Shown here: positions 10,985-22,680 of the stretch, piece after piece
How positions within the stretch are numbered: position 1 is the first letter of the stretch
How the letters are laid out: every line of letters begins with the position of its first letter
Source of the DNA: Candidula unifasciata
Lineage: Eukaryota; Mollusca; Gastropoda; Stylommatophora; Geomitridae
Direction: 5' to 3'
DNA length: 64,000 nucleotides
NCBI GenBank assembly: GCA_905116865.2
Contig: CAJHNH020006968.1
Coordinates: 16,001 to 80,000 of the forward strand
Program-made: the position numbers and the translations under genes
Notes under the pieces: generated by a model
What the model saw: the letters and a program-made list of their open reading frames with translations, nothing else
The model's database searches: none
What the model was told of the DNA's origin: nothing

Positions 10985-11612
10985 ATGTATGAACGAATTT
11001 TGCGGTCTTTGAATACATTACATTTATCTCTCTGGTTGGCCTTCTCTTTCAAGTTCCTGATCCCACGTGTTTGTGGGTCTACCTGGACATTATCTCTCTA
11101 TCATCTTCTTGGTCTGCCTCGTGGTCTACAACCATTCAGCTTCCTTGTGTATACAGTTTTTTACTTCTTTGTCATCTGACATTCTTTCAATGTGTCCAAG
11201 CCATTTCAGTCTATTAGCTCTCATGATGCCAGTGATCAATGGTGATTTAGACAGATTATGAATTTCATTGTTGCTTCTGACTTTCCATTATTCGCTCTCT
11301 GCATCTTTGATGGGTCCAAATATTCGTCGTAAAACTGTTTACGAAAATGTGTAATAGGGATTCATCTCGCTTAGTTGTGCTCCAAGTTTCTGAGCCATAT
11401 GAAACAACTGGTCTTATCAACGTTTTATATACTTTGATCTTGGTGTTGTGAGATAGAGACTTTGACTTTAGAAGATGTTGAAGGGCATAGTATACTTTAT
11501 TTCCAGATTGTATTCTAGACTGTATTTCTTCTCTAAGCATGTTGGAGTAGTTGAAGTTTGCACCCACGTGACGGAAGAAGATTAATATATCAAAATTATT
11601 ATTATTTATCAC
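10985..11612 (-). mobile_element. LINE C-terminal fragment
   Basis: In reverse it reads HVGANFNYSNMLREEIQSRI, VYKTLIRPVVSYGSETWSTT and, after a frameshift, RLKWLGHIERMSDDKEVKNC. These are the post-catalytic part of an RTE-like reverse transcriptase. It is 5' truncated with at least two frame breaks. Confidence 0.75.
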
Positions 11613-11614
11613 CC

Positions 11615-11759
11615 TGTGGGTTTAGTCGCCCCACCCTGGAGAAAAACAAGACTAGATCCACCGCCTTCCAAGTTAGAATGTCGTAAGAGTCGACTAACTG
11701 GGGACTTCTTTCGAAGTTAGAACATTGAACCAGCAATATGCATGCCAAAAAACGTCAGA
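11615..11759 (-). mobile_element. REP4 fragment
   Basis: GTCGTAAGAGTCGACTAACT, GGACTTCTTTCGAAGTTAGA and TAAAACGAATGTGCACA (the last running just past the junction) follow the REP4 consensus. It joins directly to the 3' end of the next LINE. Confidence 0.55.
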
Positions 11760-13640
11760 TTAGTAAAACGAATGTGCACATAGTCTTTCCTCTTGTGTCG
11801 AGTGCGGCACATAGGGCAGAGGTCGTGACTCTCCATGCACGGCGGTCCGTTGCAATCCGTTGTAGGTCTTGGATGTTTGAGTGGCCCATGAGCGAGCCTT
11901 CCCTGATGATAGTTCTACGTAGGGTTTCCCTTGGTCTTCCACGAGATCTTTTCCCCTGTGGTGTCCAAATGAGGGCTTGGTAAGGAAGTCTTGATTTATC
12001 CATTCTAAGGACGTGGCCGACATAGTTCCAGCGGCGTTTTCGTATAAAATTAGACACATACTCTTGCCTGGATTCTTGCCTTATTTGTGTATTGGTTCGG
12101 AAATCTGACCATTTGAAATTTAGTATTCTTCTAAGGCATTTATTTTCAAAACTGTCTAATTTTGTGTCTAGAGTTTTCGTTGATTTCCAACTCTCGCATC
12201 CATAGGTTAGTACTGGAATCACACAAGAATTGAAGATCTTGAGTTTTGTGTGTTTTGCTAAGTGTCTTTGATTTCCAGATGTTAGACAGTTTATTGAAGG
12301 CACTAGATGCCAGTGCTATTCTAAATGATATTTCTGGTGCGGTATCTCCTGTAGATGACATCTTGCTCCCTAGATAAGTGAAACTGTTGACTTTTTCAAG
12401 GCTGTTGTTGTTCAGCGTGATATCAACTGAACTGTTGGTAAGGTCTAGAATTTTTGTTTTTGCGGTGTTAATTTGGAGTCCAATTTGTTCTGAGAAATTC
12501 TGGAGTCGATTGATTTTTTCTTGGGCGTCTGTGTGTTCTGAACTCAGGAGTGCTATGTCGTCAGCGAAGTCTAGGTCTTCCAGAATTTTGTCAACCCATG
12601 TAATGCCTAAATTTGCGTTATTTATGCACTTGCGCATGACCCAGTCGATTGCTATACACAAAAAGCATCGGCGATAGGACACAGCCTTGCTTCACTCCTG
12701 TTTCCACCGGGAACCAGTCAGAATTGCCGGAATCAGTTCTTACACAGCATCGTGTTTCATTATAAAAAGATTTTATGATGTTGATATATTTGATGGGGAA
12801 ACCATAGATGTTAAGCAATTTCCAGAGTGTTGGACGATGGATACTGTCGAAGGCTTTTTGAAAGTCGACAAAGTTGATCAATAATTTCGACTGGAATTCT
12901 GTAGAATCTTCAACAATTATTCTAAGAGTAAAGATGTGGTCTATGCATGACCGCTTGGATCTAAAAACCGGCTTGTTCTTCCCTTAATCTTTCATCTATG
13001 GATTTTTTTCAATCTTTCTAGTAGCATACTACAAAATAGTTTCCCTGGTATCGAAAGCAGGGTGATGCCTCTCCAGTTGTTACAATCGGATAAATCACCT
13101 TTGTTAGGTAATTTGAAGATTACACCATCTTTCCATTGTTGTGGTGGGTATTCGTTTTGCCAGACTTCATCCATCAGCTGGAGCAAATGTTGCAGGGTGT
13201 TTTCATCCGCTGCTTTGAGCATTTCCCCTGAGATGTTGTCCTCTCCGGTAGCTTTGTTTATTCTTAATTTTTTAATAGCTGTTTTAATCTCCTCTATTGT
13301 GAATGACTCGCTGGAGGCAACTAGTGTCGGTGTAATAATTTCTTCTTCTAAATTGGGAATGATCCAAGTTTTGGCCTATTTAATATTTCCTTGAAATGTT
13401 CTGCCCATCGCTTTGTTTGTTGGTCGTCGGAGATAGCAGTAGTTTACCCTGCTTGGTCTTTAATGGGTGTATTTAGTGTAGGTGAGTGATTGCACAGTTG
13501 TTTCGGAATAATATGGAATACGGCTTTGTTGTTTCCAATCTTGGCAGCTGTTTCAGCATCGGAGGCGAGGTCGTGTATGAAGTTCTGTTTGTCTTTCCCA
13601 TCGTGCAGTTAGAGTCAGAAATCTGATTCTATAACAATTG
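11760..13640 (-). mobile_element. RTE-like LINE, reverse transcriptase region
   Basis: The longest LINE of intron 1. In reverse order of coordinates it encodes NNWRGITLLSIPGKLFCSML, NFVDFQKAFDSIHRPTLWKL (catalytic motif A Asp), GVKQGCVLSPMLF, LDFADDIALLSSEHTD (FADD catalytic pair intact), KTKILDLTNSS and, near the end, NYVGHVLRMDKSRLPYQALI with GKRSRGRPRETLRRT. Upstream scraps such as KRWAEHFKEILNRP reach about 13640. The endonuclease domain is missing (5' truncation), and stops or frameshifts split the reading frame at about 12150, 12680, 12885 and 12990. It would have copied its own RNA at the target site; it is now inactive. Confidence 0.85.
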
Positions 13641-13734
13641 GTGGTTTTGCGATGACAGCTTGTCGGACCGTCGATCAACCGATATGCGCCGAGCTAGAGA
13701 GAAACACGTCCCGCCATCTTGACACAAACCGGAA

Positions 13735-13858
13735 AACAGACAGGAAATGTGCACGCAACACTCATATTCTGGAACGAAAGTTCAGAGGTGGGCGAGCAAC
13801 CAGAACTTTCTGCCAGAGTTTATAGCAGGTGAACGCGAAGAAGAAAAAGATTATTGTT
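13735..13858 (-). mobile_element. REP4 fragment with GAAGAA end
   Basis: ACAGGAAATGTGCACGCAAC, GAACGAAAGTTCAGAGGTGG and CCAGAACTTTCTGCCAGAG, ending GCGAAGAAGAAAAAG. Confidence 0.6.
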
Positions 13859-13912
13859 TAGTGTATTAAACTTTATTGGACTTTGCCTTGATTATTTTAT
13901 TGTCTTCTGTCG

Positions 13913-14160
13913 ATAGCCAGTGTCTGTGGCTTAGGCGTCGCGGACGCGCTTCGTAATGCCGGGATGCCGGGTTCGATAACAGTTGCAGATGATTTGATAG
14001 CAGAACGTCTTGCCTTGGTTTCGACACCGACAGCCGACCCTTCAGTAAGCAATGGCAAACTACTGAATGTGAACTTTCCTTAGAATACCACACCATCATA
14101 AAAAAAAAACAATGCTGGGGCTGGTTCTGCAACGTCCTGTAAGGAATACATAATTAACTT
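13913..14160 (+). mobile_element. SINE2 copy just upstream of exon 2
   Basis: The tRNA-like head GTGGCTTAGGCGTCGCGGAC and GGATGCCGGGTTCGATAACA (B box altered) is followed by GCAATGGCAAACTACTGAAT and GGTTCTGCAACGTCCTGTAA. The 3' end ATAATTAACTTC runs to within 18 bp of the exon 2 acceptor. Confidence 0.85.
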
Positions 14161-14177
14161 CTCTTTTTTTTTAACAG

Positions 14178-14611
14178 ACAAGATGTATCGCTAATTTTCG
14201 AGCAAGTCTACGAGAAGATGCCATCTTTGCTCAACGTCATGATGGACGCAGCCCAAGATCCCACGGTTGGCAAGAGGGTTGACTTTGGTGTAGACGTCAT
14301 GAAGAGAATGATCGTCAACGCCTTTACTTCCTTTCTCCCCGTCTGTGCCCAACAACACCAAAGAACCGAACAAGAAGCCATGAAAGCTAACATACCTGCG
14401 TGGTACCTATCCAACTTCCGGTCTCAGAATCCCCCTTCCAGGTTCTACGCAAAGAGCAGCAGTCAGAAGCAGCTTCGAGACAGTATTCCCTCCAAGCTGA
14501 GGAAGAAGCGATCCAGCAGCAGTGGCAGCAGCTTAGATATACAGGTCGGCCCTGAATTTGTACAGATTGGCGATGTTGCTTTACCCAATGACCTGTTCCA
14601 GAGTCAAGGAG
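14178..14611 (+). CDS. Secreted prohormone-like protein, exon 2
   Basis: Encodes residues 41-185. The acceptor is a T-rich tract plus AACAG, and the donor is GTAAGA. It enters in phase 2 and leaves in phase 1. Seen in order: a helix-prone segment (residues 42-68), Gly72-Lys73-Arg74, Lys83-Arg84, a second cysteine (Cys97) that could pair with Cys37, a basic Ser-rich stretch, and the tetrabasic site Arg149-Lys-Lys-Arg152 followed by four serines. Known biology: RKKR suits furin or prohormone convertases, and a Gly before two basic residues marks C-terminal amidation. Inferred: the protein is cut into several peptides. No family is recognised. A secreted matrix protein with chance dibasic sites is the main alternative. 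Confidence 0.8.
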
Positions 14612-14790
14612 GTAAGATAACACTGATATTTGATTGCCGGGTCATATTTGTATCGTATCATTTACTGTTTATTATCTTTTTCTTTTGTCGTTTATATTTA
14701 TCAGCAGCTTATGTATTTATAAATGCCGTCCACTCTACATAAATTGAATGGTCATCATTAATAATGCAGGGAGAACAACAATTAGGTGTG

Positions 14791-14885
14791 TGAGTGAGTG
14801 AGTGAGTGTGTGTGTGGGTGTGTGTGTGTGTGTGTGTTGTGTATGTGTGGAAAGAGAGACAGACATAGAGACAGAGACAGAGGCA
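14791..14885. repeat. (TGAG)n(TG)n and GAGACA-rich tract
   Basis: GTGAGTGAGTGAG, then TG repeats, then GAGACAGA repeats. Confidence 0.9.
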
Positions 14886-14992
14886 GAACAAAGAGAGCAA
14901 CTGTATCAATTCCCAACAAACGCGCGACCATTTCTTCTACATATTCTCCATTTTCTTCTTTTTACTTCATCGGTATTATCATCTGATTCTTC

Positions 14993-15597
14993 CTCTTCCT
15001 TTCCTTCCTCCTCCTCCTCCTCCTCCTTCTTCTTCTTCTTTTTCTTCTTCTTCTTCTTCTTCTTCTTCTTCTTCTTCTTCTTCTTCTTCTTCTTCTTTTT
15101 CTTCTTCTTCTTCTTCTTCTCATATATCTTCTTCTTCTTCTTCTTCTTCTTCTTCTTCTCTTCTTCTTCTTCTTCTTCTTCTTTCTTCTTCTTTCTTCTT
15201 TTCTTCTTCTTCTTCTTCTTCTTCTTCTTCTTCTTCTTCTTCTTCTTCTTCTTCTTCTTCTTCTTCTTCTTCTACTACTACTTCTTTTTCTTCTTCTTTA
15301 TCTTCTTCTTCTTTATCATCTTCTTCTTCTTCTTCTTCTTCTTCTTCTTTTTCTTCTTCTTCTTCTTCTTCTTCTTCTTCTTCTTCTTCTTCTTCTTCTT
15401 CTTCTTCTTCTTCTTCTTCTTCTTCTTCTTCTTCTTCTTCTTCTTCTTCTACTTCTTTTACTACTACTACCACTTCTTTTACCTTCTTCTTCTTCTTCTT
15501 CTTCTTCTTCTTCTTCTTCTTCTTCTTCTTCTTCTTCTTCTTCTTCTTCTTCTTCTTCTTCTTCTTCTTCTTCTTCTTCTTCTTCTTCTTCTTCGTC
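14993..15597. repeat. (TTC)n microsatellite, about 600 bp
   Basis: Mostly pure TTC/CTT triplets with a few interruptions (ACTACTACTTC, TTTATC). Poly-Phe and poly-Glu frames are a consequence, not genes. Purine-pyrimidine strand asymmetry would permit triplex DNA. Confidence 0.95.
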
Positions 15598-15649
15598 TGC
15601 TTTTTCCCTCTGACATCACTCTCTTTGCTTTTACCTTTTTTTTTTAAAT

Positions 15650-15845
15650 TCTACAGACTGGCTTTTTTCTTCTTTCTCGCGTTAATCGACTGTAAACTGT
15701 GACGGAAATTTCTTGTTGTTCGTCCACTTCTGGACTTCAGTATTTTTCCAGAACTTGAGTTTTGCGTGCACACCCGGTGTACAGATCTGGCTTAATTGTA
15801 AGCAGACTGTTATTCGTTGCCTCTAGGGCAGATACACTCTGACTA
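15650..15845 (+). mobile_element. REP4 copy
   Basis: CTTCTTTCTCGCGTTAATCG, CAGAACTTGAGTTTTGCGTG and GTAAGCAGACTGTTATTCGT follow the REP4 consensus in + orientation. It sits directly after the (TTC)n array, matching the GAA end of the family. Confidence 0.65.
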
Positions 15846-15989
15846 AGAAAAAAAAAACTAATTTATTTGGTCCAATACTTTCGACTGGATCATCCTTATC
15901 CTCATGTTCTACTTCTGCCTTTAAGTGCCGCGAAGAGGGACAGTTTGCGATCCATTGCTTTATGGGAAGAAATTACTATTGTCATTCCG

Positions 15990-16300
15990 TGCCGACGTAG
16001 AAACTCTAAATGACATCAGTCCATCTTCTCCTCTGGGGACCTCTTGATTTCACATCATATCTTTTCATGCGTGGCGGCTTTGTTGGTAGTTGTTCCGGCT
16101 GTATTCTTACTAGATGACCAAATCATTTCATCTTCTGTTTCTCAGTCAATTTGCTGCATGGTTTTGTTCCCACAGTCTGTCTGATAATATCATTTCTAAC
16201 TTTATCTCCGATGTTTAAGTTGCTGTTTTTCTCAGGGTTCTTCATGTCACAGGTGTTATATTTACATAGGTTAGCTTTTGATAACACAACAATCTTGTAC
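15990..16300 (-). mobile_element. LINE C-terminal fragment
   Basis: In reverse it reads NDIIRQTVGTKPCSKLTEKQ, FGHLVRIQPEQLPTKPPRMK and GPQRRRWTDVI, with one or two stops. This is the end of a LINE protein, related to 4396-4660. Confidence 0.65.
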
Positions 16301-16349
16301 CGAGACAGCGAGAAGACTTGTTGATTAGATCTATACGTCTTTAAGTTTT

Positions 16350-16640
16350 ATATAAAGATGTGCGCAAGCGGGTCATGAATGATACAGGTTTTGAGGTGGA
16401 CTTATGGGAACAAAATGCCGTAGACCGTGTTGTGTGGAAAGGGCATATCAGGAAGGAAATGAGAGTGAAGGAAGAAATGATTGCAGAAAGGATGAGAGCT
16501 AAGCGTCTGAAAAAAAACGGATTAAACACAAATGTTGACAACAATGGTCCTGAAATCCCATGCTATCATCGTGGAAGACTTTTCTTGACACGGGCGGGCC
16601 TTGCTAGTCACACTCGCTATCGCCATGGGCTGTGAGTCTA
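16350..16640 (+). mobile_element. LINE 3' terminus with remnant zinc finger
   Basis: Encodes DLWEQNAVDRVVWKGHIRKE, a basic segment, and PCYHRGRLFLTRAGLASHTR followed by YRHGL and a stop. The end resembles the C-terminal C2H2 finger of several LINE proteins, but the second Cys is replaced (C-Y-H), so it cannot bind zinc in the usual way. Confidence 0.55.
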
Positions 16641-16810
16641 TTAACTATAACGAACTGAGCATTCTGTTCTTAGATCGCTATTGATAGAGTATCGTGACGA
16701 TAAGAGAGGTCAACAGTAGATAAGACAGATCCAGAGAAATCAAGCTGGATTCTTAACCGCCCTGACTTGCTTTAGACTAGATTCAAGTATTATCCTGGGG
16801 TATTCTGGAA

Positions 16811-17072
16811 GTAAAGGACCTCTTCCGCGCCTTCAGGAGTATTAGGCACATAGGGCTAGACCTATATTTATAGGCCATTCGGCACTCAGTGGGTGATGTT
16901 GTCAGGATCAATGTGATCTCTTTTACTTCCCACGACTGTATCTGGTACCCACTGAAATCCAGGTTGACCCAAGAGCGACGGTTGTTTCTGAAAAAAGTCT
17001 GGCTAACTCAAGACCTGAACCTATGACCCTCTGACCCGCACGCGAGAGTCTAGCCGCTGCACTACCGCCGCT
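16811..17072 (-). mobile_element. SINE1 copy, full length
   Basis: Reads AGTAAAGGACCTCTTCC, ATAGGGCTAGACCTATATT, GGTACCCACTGAAATCCAGG and then the head in reverse, GAGAGTCTAGCCGCTGCACT. Confidence 0.85.
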
Positions 17073-18285
17073 TACTGCATTCTGGAAGTTTTTTTTTTCA
17101 AAGTTGAAACTTGCATTTACAAGGATGCTTCTCAAAATTTCCAGAATAGTCGACTCACGCTAGAATGAGAATGAAGACATGAAGATTCGTTTTATAAGTT
17201 GACAGTGACCTTGACGAAACTATATGGCAGACGTGACCTTCACATTTATTCTCGAACAGAAGCTACAAAAGTTTGTGTCTTCTGCATGAAGCATCGTTGG
17301 AGTTATAAGTATTTTTGTCTGAGCAACGCACATATGTAAAATTTTGTGTTCTACTTGAAAAGTCACCCTCTGAAGATGTAAGTTTACTTAATCAAACATG
17401 GTGATACCACAATGAAGAGATCGCCAAGTTTCTGAGTGGCTCTAGTGTTTCTATGAAGGTCGTGTCGTATTAGTGCTGATGACGATAAATGTACTGGGCG
17501 GCGGCCTACCACGATAAACATTAAGAACACTGAGCCTGTTGGAAACATGATTGGTGCCCACGGAAGACTTAATGTCAAGGAAATAGCCACTGAATTTGGA
17601 ATCTCAGTTGGAAGTTGTCACAGTATTGTACCGACCTGGCACCGGCTGATTTTGTTTTTGCTTTTGTTCGCTTTGTCCCAAATCCTAAGTCGATAATAAA
17701 CCGTTTAATTTTTAATTTCCTCTTCAGTTTGCTACAACTTTGAGTATGGTGTTGAATCACTGGGACACTATTCCCTGGATAATAAATGCACAATATGCAG
17801 TCTTGCAGGTCGTGTTCTGTAGTTTATATCTAGAGCCCACATTGACACCGCTGTTAACTACTAACACGAAGACTGCACATGCTTGTTAACTTTGCTATGA
17901 CCCTTCCTGTTATAAATTAATGTGTTAATTTTTAATGTCTTTGCAGGCAGTGAAGATGAGGAGAAGAATCAAGTATCATTGGAGTTTTACGTTAAAAAGT
18001 AGCACCACAGCCTAGTGAAGAAAACAAAACTCCGCAGTCCGCTGGGTCTTGTAAAAAGATCGATTACAACAAAGCGGGAAAAAAGCGGACTTCCTGTATA
18101 ATTTGATTTTGAGAATAAATAGAGCATCACTTTTATGGTGTTTGTAATTATCGTATTTCTTCTTCGCGATGTTTGATACTGAATGATGTATATTTTCGTG
18201 TTCTTTTTCCATCCGTTTTGCAAGACACATTTTTGAGGATTATACTTTTACGCTGTACTTAATGTATGCTGTTTTCCGTTAATAA
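17073..18285. other. No gene recognised
   Basis: No shared repeat. Short open frames on both strands have no support. Confidence 0.45.
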
Positions 18286-18289
18286 TCTA

Positions 18290-18882
<593 letters not shown>

Positions 18883-19361
18883 CTCCTATATTATCCCGGG
18901 GTGTGTTCCTGTGGAAGAGACCCACTACCATCTTTATCGGGCATATAGTAAAAGACAACGAATTATGGCTTTGCTGTAATGGGGCGAAAGGAACAGATAT
19001 CGCAGCCCTTCTATAAATTGCAACCTAACATCCGCTTCTGCTAACACGCAGAAGATGTGGAACTTTCTGCATGCGAGGGGAAGTAACTGAACAAAATGTT
19101 AAGGCTTTTCGGGTCAATCATTAGTTGCAAGATGATTCTGTTTATAGTCAAAGACCTAAAAGAGTTACATACGAGCAAGATTCAGTAGCATCATCATCAT
19201 TCCTATAAATAAACAGAGGGGGGAACCATTTGAGGCCGTTAAATCATCATCATCACGTGCCATGTCGATAAAGGTCAATGATGGTCACGATTCACCACCC
19301 TACACGATCATCATAATCACGAATGATGTCAGCTCTCTAGTCCCACCCCATCTATGTAGTC
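18883..19361. other. No gene recognised
   Basis: Two short CATCATCAT runs at 19190 and 19247. Otherwise nothing identified. Confidence 0.4.
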
Positions 19362-19535
19362 AATGAAGCAATCAATCAGGCGTCGTCTCCACATTGAAGG
19401 TTAGTTGAAATCGGTATACAACCAGCTCTGTCCTTCGCCGTGGAGGTACACAGTCTTAGACTTGTGTACGTCCATCGCTTGGTGTTATCTTCCCAGTTGT
19501 ATCGCTGGCCGTGTCCTTGCTTGGTTCAACCCGTC
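19362..19535 (-). mobile_element. LINE 3' end fragment with (ATTG)n tail
   Basis: AATCAATCAGGCGTCGTCTC, ATTGAAGGTTAGTTG and GTCCATCGCTTGGTGTTATC parallel 21105-21245 with moderate divergence. Confidence 0.6.
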
Positions 19536-20005
19536 CTTTTTTGTGTCCGTTCGGTGGTCCAGTGGTTGCAAGCTTTGCTGTTGTTTTTGGGTATTTGTAT
19601 ACGCTGTATCTGGTTTTAGCAGCTTAATTTTGCGATCACACGGCCGTTTCAGGGCCCCACATTTGTGTTCTTTGCTTTTGTTTTTGTGCAAAAAAATGCG
19701 TTGTGTGCCCATACATGGATAATCTGTGCATAGTCATAAATATTGAGTGGTGATTGCAAGGTATTTTGTAACAAATGACAGAGGGGGAAAAATTGTGCAT
19801 AGAGGGTAGAGGTATTGTAACACAGAGGGGGAAAAACTAGAGGGCGTGAAACGCTGCCAAGGACATAAAGTGAGGTCGAAGGACTGAGAGAGACGGATAG
19901 CTTGCTAGGTAAGGGAAGAAGGAAATCATGTCTGGGTGACCCTGCCATGGTCTTCTGGATGGATTTCTCTAGTCTGTTCCTCTCGCGTTAGTATGCCACC
20001 CCTCC
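19536..20005. other. No gene recognised
   Basis: Contains two AGAGGGGGAAAAA blocks about 40 bp apart. No exon supported. Confidence 0.4.
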
Positions 20006-20830
20006 TTTGGTTCTGCTGATAAACTACTTCACCAATTTTTGTACAAGTGTGCTGCAGTTCACGTGGAGGCAGGCCGAGATCGACATTGGTTGTTTGGTTT
20101 TTTCAAAGTGGGTTTTTAGGTCAGCTCTGTGAACTTTGAATCTGTCACAGGTGAGCAGGTAGTGGTCCACTTTGTTCAGCTCCAAACATTCTGTGCACAT
20201 GGGGCTGCTGGATTTGTCTTTCCAGTAGCCCAGTCTAAGTCTCCATAGGTGGTTGACTGTGTGGATCTTTGTTGGTTCCCTAGCTTGTGCCTTGGTGCTG
20301 GGTTTTTTAAGTAGCCTGAAGGCATGTCTGCCTTTTTGCTGGTCGACCACCTATGGATCCATTCTGTGTTGGTTTTTCTAGCAATCAGGGCCTTACACTC
20401 GTGCCTGCCTAGTCCGCAGTCGAAAAAGACCGGGCTCACGAGCCCTTTTTTTAGCTGCCTGGTCTGCCCGTTCATTGCCGGGGATACCTTTGTGGGCCGG
20501 TATCCAGCATAAGGTGGTGGGGCAGCCCATGTGGCTAAGTCTGGTTGTAGCCGCCAGGATCTTTTCTATAATGTCTGGCCGGCTGCTTTTGCCGATTGAT
20601 TTGAGCGCCATTACAGCCGCCAGCGAGTCGGTGAAGATGCACATCTTAGCAGGTGGGTCGGCGATCGTCACCTCCAGGGCCTTCAGGATAGCTATCAGTT
20701 CCGCGGTGTAAACCGCTGTGTTATCTGGCAGCCGAAGGCTTATTACTGTATTGCGGTCCGCGATGACGACCCCTGACCCGGCGTTCAACGTGTGATCAGC
20801 CAACGAGTTTTTATATCTGTGCCTTCCGTT
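20006..20830 (-). mobile_element. LINE fragment with RNase H domain
   Basis: Minus strand, 5' truncated. The RNase H domain has VYTAELIAILKALEV (catalytic Glu), CIFTDSLAAVMALKS (catalytic Asp) and CWIPAHKGIPGNERADQAAK (last Asp). The first catalytic Asp, normally in a TDGS motif, is not seen where expected. After a frameshift the C-terminus gives HTVNHLWRLRLGYWKDKSSS and CTECLELNKVDHYLLTC, a zinc-knuckle pattern. This order (RNase H then CCHC) fits LINEs of the I or Jockey-related groups. Inactive. Confidence 0.8.
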
Positions 20831-20872
20831 TGCTCTAATGTTATCAATATTAACAAAATAAGCAATATTACT

Positions 20873-21106
20873 GTAAGTAAAGGACCATTTTACACGCTTT
20901 TATGCGAATTGGGCATATAGTACAAGATCTATATTTCATAGATCACTCGGCATTCGATAGGTGATGTGGACAACATCACGCCGGCCGCCTTTACTACCAA
21001 GGATTTTACGTAGTTTCCATTTAAGGCTGAGTGGACCTAGAAGTCAAGGTTTTTTTTTTTTTTTTTTTAATCTGGCACTTTCGGATTTGAACCGCTACAC
21101 CACAAG
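20873..21106 (-). mobile_element. SINE1 copy
   Basis: AGTAAAGGACCATTTTACAC, GTGATGTGGACAACATCACG and a reverse B box at GGATTTGAACCGCTACACCA, with an internal run of about 18 T. Confidence 0.8.
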
Positions 21107-22125
21107 ATTCAACACAATGAAGGTTGGCTGCAATGGATCTCCAACAAGCCCCGTCTCTTGCCCTTGATGTACACTCACTCATACTGCTGTTCGTCCATCT
21201 CTTGATGTTATCTTCCCACTTGTAACGCTGTCTGCCTCTTGCTCGCATACCTTAAACCTTTCCCTCTAGGATGATCTTTACAATACTGTTGTGTCTTTTA
21301 ATGTGACCAAAATATTTCACTTGTCTCTTTTTTATTTCACCTAGCAACTCTCTTTTCATTCCCAATTTCCTTAGTACCTCTGTATTTGATAGATTTTGTT
21401 TCCATGAAATACGACCTAATCTTCTGTATATCCACATCTCCAAAGAATTGATACGATTTTCCAGTTGTTTGTTCATTGTCCATGTCTCTGTGCCATACAG
21501 TAAGGTGAAGAATACATAACACTTGACAATTCTCATTTTTAATATATTGCTTATTTCTCTTGATGTCAGTAACTTTTGAATGTTATTGAAAATGCTTTTG
21601 GCCATCCCTATTCTTTTCTTGACTTCTTTTTCACTTCTGCCGTCACATGTTATTACTTGTCCAAGATATATGAAATTTTTAACTTGTTCCAATTTCACCC
21701 CGTTTACTGTGATATTCATTGTTAGCTGATTATTTTCTTTGCTAAATATCATGGTTTTTGTCTTTTTCAAATTAATATCTAATCCAAATTCTGCACTCCT
21801 TCTGTTTACTTGCTCCACTAGGACTTGCAACTCCTACTCACTCTCTGCTAGCAACGCTGTGTCGTCAGCATATCTCAGATTGTTTATTATTCTACCATTG
21901 ATGTGCAGTCCTGGTAATTCTTCAATTTCTTTACAAATGGTTTCTGTACATAAGTTGAAAAGGCTAGGCGACAGCACACATCCTTGTCTTACTCCTCTCT
22001 TGATCTCTATCTGGGGTGAGCAGATGTTGTCATATCTTACTGTTGCTTCTTGCTCCCAGTATAAGTTTCTTATAAGTCTGATATCCTTTCCATTTAGTCC
22101 TATGTTTTGAAGAGCTGCAATTACC
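21107..22125 (-). mobile_element. LINE reverse transcriptase fragment, YADD intact
   Basis: In reverse it encodes IKRGVRQGCVLSPSLFNLCT, NNLRYADDTALLAESE (catalytic YADD intact), one stop, then LVEQVNRRSAEFGLDINLKK, GTETWTMNKQLENRINSLEM and KKRQVKYFGHIKRHNSIVKI, with a frameshift before GRQRYKWEDNIKRW. The 3' UTR carries the CAATGAAGGTTGG block shared with 1363 and 19362. It lacks the endonuclease and motif A (5' truncated). With one stop and one frameshift it is among the less decayed LINE copies here. Confidence 0.85.
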
Positions 22126-22239
22126 CAAGATTACAATGTTTTTTTTTATACCACGTCAGTCGGGCTTTCGGGATTCTCCGCAGATTCGGGATTTTGTGTT
22201 CTAAATGCAGACTGTGGATGCGTTTCTTTCACGCAACTT

Positions 22240-22680
22240 TCAACATTTTGAGCGCATGCATCTTCCCTTTGGCAATATACAGATGTGAGTTGTGCACCAT
22301 CTCGCAGCCCTTAAGTAAGAAATGTGGGATCTTGAGCTGAAAGGTTTTAGAAAGATTCTCAGAATAACATGGACAAAGAAGAACAGAAATACCGACATCT
22401 TAAAATATCAAGGTAGATTGGCTCATAAACAGCATCTTGTCCCAAAATCTGAAATATTTTACCTATATCAAGCACAATGGAGGATTGAAGAAAAAAACAG
22501 CAGAAGACATAGTACCAGGAAGAAGAGGCAGGGGCCAACCAGCACGAAGGTGGGCACAGGATAAAAGTTACTCTATGGATTTAAAAGTACAGGCAGCAGG
22601 AGAGCTAGCGAGAGATCGAGTTTCTTTCAGGCAGACAATAATTAGAGCGACGTTGTGCATAGGACCTGCAACATGATGAT
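22240..22680 (+). mobile_element. LINE 3' end, ATG-tail family
   Basis: Encodes ELKGFRKILRITWTKKNRNT, then GRRGRGQPARRWAQDKS and ELARDRVSFRQTIIRATLCI, ending GPAT and CATGATGATGA. It matches the reverse copy at 38218-38710 (KCYRKILRISWTKKRKNTDI). At least two frame breaks. Confidence 0.75.

Larger units (their letters stand above)
9181..14177 (+). other. Intron 1 of the host gene (about 5.0 kb)
   Basis: Donor GTAATA and acceptor TTTTTTTTTAACAG. It holds a 27-bp minisatellite, three LINE fragments, two REP4 pieces and a SINE2 copy, each listed separately. Confidence 0.75.

Noticed and set aside
14802..15647. Long poly-Phe/Leu frame on + and poly-Glu frame on -
   Set aside because: Direct translation of a (TTC)n microsatellite with no splice or start context.
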